Assembly: GCF_014645615.1 (NCBI RefSeq)
Contig: NZ_BMMB01000008.1
Location: 186,001 to 250,000, forward strand
Length of the DNA: 64,000 nt
Source: Paenibacillus hunanensis
GTDB taxonomy: Bacteria > Bacillota > Bacilli > Paenibacillales > Paenibacillaceae
Direction: 5' to 3'
Part shown: piece after piece, positions 15,690-23,092 of the stretch
Layout of the letters: each line of letters opens with the position of its first letter
Numbering within the stretch: position 1 is the stretch's first letter
Program-made: the position numbers and the translations under genes
The notes under the pieces: model-generated
Database searches by the model: none
Told to the model about the DNA's origin: nothing
The model's input: only the letters and a program-made list of their open reading frames with translations

Positions 15690-16439
15690 TTACAGCTTCA
15701 GCATCTCGTCGATCTTCTCGCTATTCAGCAGGCTACCCACGTAGAAGGCGCCAAATTCGCCAAAGCGTGCGCTCGCTTCATCGAAGCGCATTTCGTAGAC
15801 GAGCTTTTTAAATTGCAAAGCATCATCGGAGAACAGGGTAACGCCCCATTCCCAATCATCCAGACCGACCGAGCCGGTAATAATCTGTTTTACTTTGCCT
15901 GCGTAGCTGCGTCCGATCAGACCGTGGCTGCGAATCATTTCGCGGCGCTCCTCCATCGGCAGCATGTACCAGTTGTCCGACAGATTACGTGTTTTGTTCA
16001 TCGGATAGAAGCACACATAACGGGAGCCTGGCAAAGCAGGCTTCAGACGTGCAACGACATGCGGATTTTGCATCGGATCTTCGTCGCTATTGCCAGCCAT
16101 ATAGCTACTCAGCTCGACAACGCTCACATAGGAATACGCTTTTTGCGTGAAACGGGCAAAGGTTGTTTTGTTAAATTCTACTTCGATCGCGTTCAGGTCT
16201 TCCAGCGTCTCGCGGAAATGCATCATCACAAAGTCGGCTTTTTGTCCGACAATGGTATAGGTAGCCGTACTGCCCGTCCCAGCTTCACTCACGCTGTTCC
16301 ATTCGTCCAGCAGTGCGTTCAGATCTTCTAGCGCGCCTGCTCGTTCTTCATCATCGGCTGCTTTCCAGGCCGTCCAGTCAATTGTACGGAAGTCATGCAG
16401 GGCATACCAGCCTTCCAGTGTAGCTACAGCTTCGTTCAT
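15690..16439 (-). CDS. hemQ: Coproheme decarboxylase HemQ (ChdC)
   Basis: A 249-residue cytosolic enzyme of the chlorite-dismutase fold that converts Fe-coproporphyrin III to haem b with peroxide, the last step of the Gram-positive coproporphyrin-dependent route. The two functional residues stand at the positions known for the Geobacillus enzyme: Tyr145 in VCFYPMNKTR, which carries the catalytic radical, and His172 in REMIRSHG, the proximal haem ligand. The length is normal. The ribosome site is AGGAG with a somewhat long spacing of 12-13 bases. A likely promoter is at 16599-16627. It stands alone, away from other hem genes, divergent from dnaB. Confidence 0.95.
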   Translation of the reverse strand: MNEAVATLEGWYALHDFRTIDWTAWKAADDEERAGALEDLNALLDEWNSVSEAGTGSTATYTIVGQKADFVMMHFRETLEDLNAIEVEFNKTTFARFTQKAYSYVSVVELSSYMAGNSDEDPMQNPHVVARLKPALPGSRYVCFYPMNKTRNLSDNWYMLPMEERREMIRSHGLIGRSYAGKVKQIITGSVGLDDWEWGVTLFSDDALQFKKLVYEMRFDEASARFGEFGAFYVGSLLNSEKIDEMLKL

Positions 16440-16598
16440 AATTAGGGATCACTCCTGTACGTAATATAGATATCCGGCAAGCCGGAGTCCTGCGTGTATT
16501 TAATCGAAAAGGTCTGTGTCAGTGATCATCATTACGCGATCATACTAGCCAAAATAACTGATGAGCATCAGACCGATCGTGCTCATTCTGACTGTTTT

Positions 16599-16627
16599 AT
16601 TGTACCGCAAGCACATGGGCAGAGCAA
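16599..16627 (-). promoter_or_regulatory. Probable hemQ promoter
   Basis: TTGCTC, 17 bp, TACAAT on the minus strand, about 155 nt before the start codon. A small CCGGC-AAG-CCGG hairpin at about 16473-16486 lies in the leader. Confidence 0.42.
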
Positions 16628-16828
16628 TTGACTTCACACTCTGTTCATGGTTGCTTCATAGAATAGATCGCAATATATGAAGAGATCGACAGACAAAACC
16701 GGATCATCGATGCGTTCAATCAGCATCTGTAAAATAAAAAAACGGGCGATCTGGCGTAAGGCGGCAAACGACCGATGCTCAGCAAGTGAGGTGCAGATTG
16801 TGACGGAAATTTGGACTTCTTTTCTCGC

Positions 16829-16855
16829 TTGAACGAGCTGGATTTGTGGTAGAAT
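16829..16855 (+). promoter_or_regulatory. Probable dnaB promoter (extended -10)
   Basis: TTGAAC (16829-16834) and TGG-TAGAAT (16847-16855) with a 15-bp spacer. The TGn extension compensates for the short spacing. About 40 bp before the dnaB start. Confidence 0.42.
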
Positions 16856-16897
16856 AGAATTCCGCATATTGGGCGCAAACAAAAAAGGGGGCGGATT

Positions 16898-18475
16898 ATG
16901 CGCATCAAAAATTTGCTTCATTTTACAGAAAATCATCGCTACTGCGTGTACCGCGAGTTTGGTCTCGGTCATCTGGATGAACGGATGCTGAGTCTGGTAT
17001 ACCAGCCGCTGACCGGAGCGTTTGCTATCAGTCTATATCGGTTGCTGTGTGAGCAAGTGGATGCACGCCGTGTAGGTTATTCTGCTGTCGAGCAGCAACG
17101 TGGCTTGTTCCTTACACTCGGTCTTGAGCCAGGGGAGCGTGGACGCAAGCAGCTGATGGAGCAGGCATCACTGCTTGAAGCAGTTGGATTACTCCAGACG
17201 AGTCGTGTGTATTTCCCGGAGCAGGATGATTATATATATGAATATGAGCTACAGCCACCGCTGTCGCCGGGGGAGTTTTTCCGAACACAGCATTTGACGC
17301 TGCTGCTACGTGATAAAGTAGGGAAGTTCGCTGTGCTGTCACTGCGCGAGCAATTTTTTGCACCACAGCCAGAGGAATGGGAGCATCCATCTGTACAGCG
17401 GGAAAATATTTCGCAGCCGTTTTATGATATTTTCGAGCTAAATACGCATGTGATTGACTATGAGCTGGAGCAGGCACTGACAGAGGTGAGTGCACAGCCG
17501 CGTGCTCGTCAGCCTAAGGTGAGCGAGGAGGATCTGATTAACTACGCGGATATTATTCGCTATTTCCCGCGTGGCTCACGCAATCGTCCATTTGTCGAGA
17601 AGCTGCGCTTTCAGCCAGAGCAGATGAATATACTGAGCTATATTGCGTACAAGTATAAGCTGGACATTCAGGATATTTGCCGTATGCTGGATGAGGATGG
17701 TGTGTTCACTGCGAATGGTGAGCTGGCGGAGGAAGAGATTCAGCGTCGTGCAAATTTACAGTTCCGTCAGGGCAAGAAGCGTACCGAGGAACGGCAGATT
17801 TATGAGGCCAAGGTCGTGTCCTTGCGCAAGCAACAGGAAGCAGAGCACCGAGCAGCAGAGACACCGGAGACACAGGCAGAGGAAATATCAGATACACCGG
17901 TGGAGCATGCGGTTGAGATGGAATTTTTCCTCGATGTACCACGTCAGTTTACTGGCAAATGCGATACAAGTCAGTACAATATGATGCTGCGTAATCAGCC
18001 GTATACACGGGTGCTGGAGATGTTCTATCCGGGTAGTGTGCCAAACAGTATTCATGATATTTTCGAGCATATCGATATTAATTATAAGCTGCCTGAGGAA
18101 GTGATGAATGTACTGATTCACTACTTGCTGGCGGTGAAGATGTCCCAGCCGGGTGAGCGCCTGAGCAGCAAATTCGTCGACTGGATCGTGACGAATATGC
18201 TCAATCAACAGGTGACGACGTATGAAAAGGCTGTACGTTATGTACGTGAGCAGCAGAAGCTGGATCAACAGCTAAGCGATCCGGCGCAGGGACGTGCGGC
18301 AGCAGGTGCAGGTGGTAAGCGCGGAGCTCGTACGTACAATCGTAATGCTCGTCCGAAGCCAGAAATTCCGATCGTCGAAAATACAAAAGGCAAAGCATCA
18401 GGCATTTCGGAGGATGAGCTGGCAGAGGTTATGCGTCTGGCAGAGCAGCTTCAATCGGGCAAGCAAGGTCTATAG
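16898..18475 (+). CDS. dnaB: Replication initiation and membrane attachment protein DnaB (Firmicute type)
   Basis: A 525-residue primosomal protein, not the replicative helicase. With DnaD and DnaI it loads the DnaC helicase at oriC and at restart sites. The N-terminus (YREFGLGHLDERMLSLVYQ, then LTGAFAISLYRLL) forms the winged-helix DnaB/DnaD domain. The second conserved domain is near residues 340-440 (VLEMFYPGSVPNSIHDIF, then LPEEVMNVLIHYLL, then VTTYEKAVRYVREQQ). It is longer than the 472-residue B. subtilis protein; the extra length lies mainly in a charged Glu/Arg/Gln linker (about 285-330) and in the basic Ala/Gly tail. AAGGGGGC precedes the ATG. dnaI follows by 123 bp, the standard order. 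Confidence 0.93.
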   Translation: MRIKNLLHFTENHRYCVYREFGLGHLDERMLSLVYQPLTGAFAISLYRLLCEQVDARRVGYSAVEQQRGLFLTLGLEPGERGRKQLMEQASLLEAVGLLQTSRVYFPEQDDYIYEYELQPPLSPGEFFRTQHLTLLLRDKVGKFAVLSLREQFFAPQPEEWEHPSVQRENISQPFYDIFELNTHVIDYELEQALTEVSAQPRARQPKVSEEDLINYADIIRYFPRGSRNRPFVEKLRFQPEQMNILSYIAYKYKLDIQDICRMLDEDGVFTANGELAEEEIQRRANLQFRQGKKRTEERQIYEAKVVSLRKQQEAEHRAAETPETQAEEISDTPVEHAVEMEFFLDVPRQFTGKCDTSQYNMMLRNQPYTRVLEMFYPGSVPNSIHDIFEHIDINYKLPEEVMNVLIHYLLAVKMSQPGERLSSKFVDWIVTNMLNQQVTTYEKAVRYVREQQKLDQQLSDPAQGRAAAGAGGKRGARTYNRNARPKPEIPIVENTKGKASGISEDELAEVMRLAEQLQSGKQGL

Positions 18476-18598
18476 TTGTGTATTAACGTAGGAGATATAC
18501 AAGCTACACCTCTTATGTATAGAAGATAGAAGATCAAACCATATCGTATACAGTCGATTACGATACGGTATGTTAATCGTGGGAAGGGGTCAACCACC

Positions 18599-19570
18599 AT
18601 GGAATCCATTGGTGATCTGCTGCGGCAGATGAAAAATTCCCGCTTTCGGGAACAATCGAATAAGCTTGCCGCACAGCTTCTAAGTGATCCGCTGGTGCTG
18701 GAACTGCGTAGCAAGCATCCCGAGCTAACCGATCGGGAGCTAATGACCAATCTGAGCAAGCTTTATCAATATATTGGCGATCGCCGCCATTGCGATAATT
18801 GTCCGGGTCTGGATCGCTGTCCGAATGATTTTCAAGGACATTATACGAATCTGGTCGTACAGCCATCTGAGGAAGGAACACGACTGCACGAACGCAAAAC
18901 GCCCTGTCAAAAGCAGCTTGTAAGGCAGCATGAGCTACAGGTACGCGAGCGTATCCAGAGCTTTTATGTGGATGATCGTGCGCTGAATGAAGGCTATAAT
19001 GCAGTCGAGATCGTTTCAAAGGATATGGAACGTGTACCGGCAGTTAAGCAGATTTTCCATTATATCAATCAGGTGAAGCAAAATGGACTCACTGCCAAGG
19101 GGCTGTATCTGGTTGGACATTTTGGCACCGGAAAAACGTTCCTCATGTCATACATGCTGCATGAGCTTGCCAAGGTAGGCTATACTGGCGTCATTGTGTA
19201 CATGCCCGAGTTTGTTGAGGATCTAAAATCCATGCTTCAGGACAACAACCGTCTCAAGCAGACGATTGAAATGATGAAAAATACCGACTTGCTCGTCTTT
19301 GATGACATCGGTGCAGAGAATCTTAATCCATGGGTACGCGATCATGTACTCGGCGCGATTCTAAATTATCGGATGGAGCGTAAGCCTACCTTTTACACGT
19401 CCAATTATTCGATGGACGCTCTGCTCCAGCACCTAAGCTTCACAAACAAGGATGGCGAGGAACGCTATAAAGGTGAGCGCCTGCTCAATCGGATTGCTCC
19501 ATTCGTCGATGTGGTCAGTGTAAGCGGAGAAAATAAACGCGGTGGCATGGACGACATGGCATCCAAGTAA
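18599..19570 (+). CDS. dnaI: Primosomal helicase loader DnaI
   Basis: A 323-residue AAA+ ATPase that loads the replicative helicase. The N-terminal domain carries a zinc-binding cysteine set (HCDNCPGLDRC near residues 62-72, with a further Cys at KTPCQKQ). The AAA+ part has Walker A LVGHFGTGKTFL near residue 175, Walker B DLLVFDDIG near 236, sensor TFYTSNYS near 263 and an Arg-rich C-terminal region. The ribosome site GGAAGGGG is at good distance. It forms an operon with dnaB, as in other Firmicutes. After the stop comes a repeat-filled gap rather than a tidy terminator. Confidence 0.95.
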   Translation: MESIGDLLRQMKNSRFREQSNKLAAQLLSDPLVLELRSKHPELTDRELMTNLSKLYQYIGDRRHCDNCPGLDRCPNDFQGHYTNLVVQPSEEGTRLHERKTPCQKQLVRQHELQVRERIQSFYVDDRALNEGYNAVEIVSKDMERVPAVKQIFHYINQVKQNGLTAKGLYLVGHFGTGKTFLMSYMLHELAKVGYTGVIVYMPEFVEDLKSMLQDNNRLKQTIEMMKNTDLLVFDDIGAENLNPWVRDHVLGAILNYRMERKPTFYTSNYSMDALLQHLSFTNKDGEERYKGERLLNRIAPFVDVVSVSGENKRGGMDDMASK

Positions 19571-19624
19571 ATATATACAAGTAAATATATAATCTGACTT
19601 GAGAACGTGATTAAGGTTCTAATT

Positions 19625-19662
19625 CAATACATGTTGCAATTACATGCAATACATGTTGCAAT
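19625..19662 (+). repeat. 22-bp-period direct repeat beside element A copy 2
   Basis: CAATACATGTTGCAAT occurs at 19625-19640 and again at 19647-19662, separated by TACATG. Each unit contains an ACATGT palindrome. It ends within a base or two of the left edge of element A copy 2. Confidence 0.7.
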
Positions 19663-19663
19663 T

Positions 19664-19866
19664 GCACAGAACGTAGGAAAGGAAATAAGGGAAAAGGACG
19701 ACTTACAGTGTTAGCGACTTCCTAACACGATGTTCAATAAAGAGTGATTTTTGCGAAAGCAAAATATCTTACTGCTTTGGAGCCCGGGAATCTACATTCT
19801 CTCCTAATCCAGTAGATTCCTGGGCTCCACCTAAGGACGTTCCCTTATTCCTTTCCGAAGTGGTGT
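19664..19866 (+). repeat. Element A, copy 2, carrying a nested element B
   Basis: Outer arms GGAAAGGAAATAAGGGAA and TTCCCTTATTCCTTTCC; inner perfect-type stem GGAGCCCGGGAATCTAC / GTAGATTCCTGGGCTCC (one G.U). Without the 72-bp element B (19706-19777) in its left side it is about 126 bp, like copies 1 and 3. Its arm substitutions relative to copies 1 and 3 are matched on the opposite arm. Confidence 0.82.
19706..19777 (+). repeat. Element B, copy 2, inserted in element A
   Basis: 72 bp beginning CAGTGTTAG and ending TTACTGCTT, nearly identical to 4635-4705. It holds GTGTTAG / CTAACAC and TTTTGC-GAAA-GCAAAA hairpins. It splits the left flank of element A between the outer and inner stems. Confidence 0.78.
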
Positions 19867-20042
19867 CTGCCTCTTACAAAGAGTAATAGTAAGCTCTGAC
19901 GCACCAACACCAATTAATGAGTTTCTGATGAAGAATATTCCATTTTCAAAAGAAATGATTATAATATAAAATATGAGGTTGATTCCAAAACGGAAAATAC
20001 TTACTAAATTAAAGTTAGATATTAAAAATTCGTATTTGCTGT
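19867..20042. other. AT-rich gap before trxA
   Basis: AT-rich sequence following element A. No gene is supported; the trxA promoter follows. Confidence 0.35.
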
Positions 20043-20070
20043 TTCGGAATTCGCTCTTCTGTGTTATAAT
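20043..20070 (+). promoter_or_regulatory. Probable trxA promoter (extended -10)
   Basis: TGT-TATAAT at 20062-20070 is a strong extended -10. The best -35 is a weak TTCGGA at 20043 with a 16-bp spacer. Confidence 0.5.
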
Positions 20071-20143
20071 AAGGTTGTATGAACCTCATTCGTTGTTTAA
20101 ATAATGAATAATTCAAATAAATGTATCTGAGGAGGCTATTTCC

Positions 20144-20461
20144 ATGGCAATCGTTAATGTATCTGATCAAACGTTCGCAAATGAAGTAGAAGAGCAAGGC
20201 ACAGTACTGGTAGACTTCTGGGCACCTTGGTGCGGCCCTTGTAAAATGCTTGCTCCAATTCTGGACGAGCTGGCAACTGAAGTTGGCGACAGCGTGAAAA
20301 TCGCTAAAGTCAATGTAGACGAAAACCCTGAATCGGCTTCCCGTTTCGGCGTAATGAGTATCCCTACAATGATCTTCTTCAAAGACGGTCAACCAGTGGA
20401 TAAAGTAGTGGGTCTGAACTCTAAAGATTCCCTGAAATCCATCCTGGCAAAACATCAATAA
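20144..20461 (+). CDS. trxA: Thioredoxin TrxA
   Basis: A 105-residue cytosolic disulfide reductase, reduced by thioredoxin reductase and serving ribonucleotide reductase and oxidised proteins. The active site WAPWCGPC places the redox cysteines at residues 30 and 33, and the cis-proline lies in SIPTMIFF. Length and sequence are standard. AGGAGGC precedes the ATG. It has its own promoter and terminator; uvrC follows on the same strand, as is common in Firmicutes. Confidence 0.97.
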   Translation: MAIVNVSDQTFANEVEEQGTVLVDFWAPWCGPCKMLAPILDELATEVGDSVKIAKVNVDENPESASRFGVMSIPTMIFFKDGQPVDKVVGLNSKDSLKSILAKHQ

Positions 20462-20520
20462 TTGTATGTCATACGATCTAGCGCACACCTTGTAAAAAGG
20501 AATGTGACAGATCATCGAAA

Positions 20521-20546
20521 CCTCCGGCAGCTTGCCGGGGGTTTTT
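20521..20546 (+). terminator. Intrinsic terminator of trxA
   Basis: CCTCCGGCA-GC-TTGCCGGGGG followed by TTTTTG. Confidence 0.85.
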
Positions 20547-20652
20547 GTTATGATTGCGGCAGGGTAATGGATTCGAAGGGGGATTTTGTTTTATAATAGA
20601 ACATATGTTGCCTTTTACAAATGTAGGGCGACGACATCGAAAGGAGAGCGCC

Positions 20653-22830
20653 ATGGATTCGCATATCGAAACGATCCGGGAGCAGGAGCAGGCGATGGAC
20701 AATATTCGCAATAAGCTCGCACTGCTGCCCGATCTGCCCGGCTGCTATCTGATGAAAAACCGAGAAGGCACAATTATTTATGTCGGTAAAGCTAAAATAC
20801 TCAAAAACCGCGTGCGTTCTTACTTTTCAGGTAGTCATGACGGCAAAACCCAGCGATTGGTCGCGGACATCCGCGATTTTGAATATATTGTAACGGGAAG
20901 TAATATGGAAGCTCTCATTTTGGAGTGTAACCTGATCAAGACGCATCAGCCAAAGTACAATGTACTGCTCAAGGATGATAAAACCTTTCCGTATATCAAA
21001 ATTACGAATGAGGAGCATCCGCGTCTGGAAGTGACACGACGTGTGCTCAAGGATAAGGCAAAGTATTTTGGACCGTATCCGAATGCATTTGCAGCACAGC
21101 AGACGAAAAAGCTGCTGGATCGTATGTATCCGTTGCGTAAATGTAAAGTGATGCCGAAGGAGGTCTGCCTGTATTACCATATGGGACAGTGTCTGGCGCC
21201 ATGTGAATATGAGGTGCCGGAGAAATCATATGAGGATATTCGGCAGGAGATTACACGTTTTCTAAGCGGTGGACATGAGGAGATTAAAAAGGATCTACAG
21301 CGGAAAATGGAAGAAGCGGCGGAGGATCTGTATTTTGAGCGTGCCAAGGAGCTACGTGATCAGATTCGCCATATTGATGCACTGATGGAAAAGCAGAAAA
21401 TTACGATGGCAGATGCCAAAGACCGCGATATTTTCGGCTTTGCAGTGGATAAGGGCTGGATGTGCGTGCAGATTCTGTATGTGCGCCAGGGTAAAATGAT
21501 CGAGCGTCACGCCTCGGTCTTTCCATTTTACGGAGAGCCTTACAATGACTTTATGTCCTATGTTACGCAGTATTATAGCGAGAATCCAGCGATGCCACAG
21601 GAGATCATGCTGCCTGCGGAGGAAATCATCGTCGAGCTGGATAGCGCTGATGAGGAATCATTAGCGGTTGCTGAGCAGGAAGGGCTGGATCGTCCAGATG
21701 TGGATGGGAATGACCAGTCTGCTGGTGCAGACGAAGCAACTGAGATGGTAGGTAGAGTAGCGGAAGCGTCCGCAACGTATGAGGCTTCGCCCGATTCTGC
21801 CGATGCGTCTCTTGATATTGCAGCACGGATTCGCTTGCAGCGTGTGAACGCAGAGCAGCTCGCTGCTGCTGATGAAGAGGATGAAGACGACTCACAATCG
21901 GCTGACTCTACTGAGGTAGCAGGCTCAGCGAGTGCTGATCGGGATCGGAAGAAAGCGAAAGAGACGAAGGAAACGCTGGACGCTGTTAGCAGTGCAGCCT
22001 TATTGCAGCAATGGCTCAGTGTGAAGGTGCATATCCCACGTCGCGGCTTGAAGCGTCAGCTCGTTACGATGGCACAGGATAATGCGCGTGTGTCACTGGA
22101 TGAGAAATTCCGTTTGATCGAGCGTGATGAAGAACGCACATCGAAGGCTGCCGAAAATCTCGGTCAGGCGATCGGTCTGCAAAATCTCCATCGCGTTGAA
22201 GCATTTGATAACTCGAACATTCAAGGTACGAATCCAGTATCGGCGATGGTTGTGTTTGTCGACGGCAAGCCTGCTCGCAAAGAATACCGCAAGTACAAAG
22301 TCCGTACCGTTGAAGGTGCCGATGATTATGGTACAATGCGCGAGGTCATTCGTCGTCGCTATGAGCGTGTGCTCAAGGAAAATCTGGAAATGCCTGATCT
22401 GATCGTAGTCGATGGTGGGAAGGGGCAGATTTCAGCAGCAGTCGATGTGCTGGAAAATGAACTCGGGCTGTATATTCCTGTCTGCGGTCTGGTCAAGGAT
22501 GCGAAGCACCGTACCGCACAGCTCATGATCGGTGATCCGCCAGAAGCAGTGCGCTTAGCACGCGATAGTCAGGAGTTTTACTTGCTACAACGCATTCAGG
22601 ATGAAGTCCACCGCTTCGCAATCACCTTCCACCGTGAACAGCGTGCCAAGTCGATGATCGTATCCCAATTGGACAGTATTCCAGGAATTGGGGAGAAGCG
22701 TCGTAAGCAGCTGCTTAAGCATTTTGGCTCCGTGAAGAAAATACGTGAGGCAAGTGTGGAGGATTTCCGTCCATTGTCGATTGGGGATAAGCTGGCTCAG
22801 ACCATTTTGGAGGCATTGCGCGAGGAATAG
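20653..22830 (+). CDS. uvrC: UvrABC excision nuclease subunit C with an acidic insertion
   Basis: A 725-residue subunit that makes both incisions in nucleotide excision repair. The GIY-YIG domain is N-terminal (LPDLPGCYLMKN, then TIIYVGKAK), followed by a Cys-containing stretch (CLYYHMGQCLAPCEY), the UVR motif near 215-250 (ERAKELRDQIRHID), the RNase H-like nuclease (VEAFDNSNIQGT, then LIVVDGGKGQ) and a C-terminal helix-hairpin-helix (IPGIGEKRRKQLL). B. subtilis UvrC has about 598 residues. The excess is an insertion at about 328-440, rich in Asp, Glu, Ser and Ala, just before the nuclease domain (VKVHIPRRGLKRQL). The start at 20653 has AAGGAGAG upstream; an in-frame ATG at 20695 is possible and would match shorter homologues. 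Confidence 0.95.
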   Translation: MDSHIETIREQEQAMDNIRNKLALLPDLPGCYLMKNREGTIIYVGKAKILKNRVRSYFSGSHDGKTQRLVADIRDFEYIVTGSNMEALILECNLIKTHQPKYNVLLKDDKTFPYIKITNEEHPRLEVTRRVLKDKAKYFGPYPNAFAAQQTKKLLDRMYPLRKCKVMPKEVCLYYHMGQCLAPCEYEVPEKSYEDIRQEITRFLSGGHEEIKKDLQRKMEEAAEDLYFERAKELRDQIRHIDALMEKQKITMADAKDRDIFGFAVDKGWMCVQILYVRQGKMIERHASVFPFYGEPYNDFMSYVTQYYSENPAMPQEIMLPAEEIIVELDSADEESLAVAEQEGLDRPDVDGNDQSAGADEATEMVGRVAEASATYEASPDSADASLDIAARIRLQRVNAEQLAAADEEDEDDSQSADSTEVAGSASADRDRKKAKETKETLDAVSSAALLQQWLSVKVHIPRRGLKRQLVTMAQDNARVSLDEKFRLIERDEERTSKAAENLGQAIGLQNLHRVEAFDNSNIQGTNPVSAMVVFVDGKPARKEYRKYKVRTVEGADDYGTMREVIRRRYERVLKENLEMPDLIVVDGGKGQISAAVDVLENELGLYIPVCGLVKDAKHRTAQLMIGDPPEAVRLARDSQEFYLLQRIQDEVHRFAITFHREQRAKSMIVSQLDSIPGIGEKRRKQLLKHFGSVKKIREASVEDFRPLSIGDKLAQTILEALREE

Positions 22831-23000
22831 CGCGGTGCAGGCTTGCAGTTTAAGAAGTTGCTAAGACGAAGACGATACGCCAGCAGCGAAGCATCGCCCC
22901 GATAGCTTCATCTAGTAGCTAGCTATCTCTATGATAAAGACATGTATAACCGATTGTTCATCAAGCAATAAGCGTATAGATATAAAATCGTATGGATATA

Positions 23001-23038
23001 AAAAAGCGAAGCCCTGAGTTCAGCGGCTTCGCTTTTTT
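23001..23038. terminator. Bidirectional terminator between uvrC and the CPBP gene
   Basis: AAAAAGCGAAGCC / GGCTTCGCTTTTTT with T tracts on both strands, between convergent genes. Confidence 0.88.
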
Positions 23039-23092
23039 GATATGCAGATTTGATCCCTGTTCGATCAACGAAAAAGAGGATAAAGCTTAATC

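Noticed and set aside
16634..16972. Minus-strand frame between hemQ and dnaB
   Set aside because: Overlaps the dnaB start and promoter; no ribosome site.
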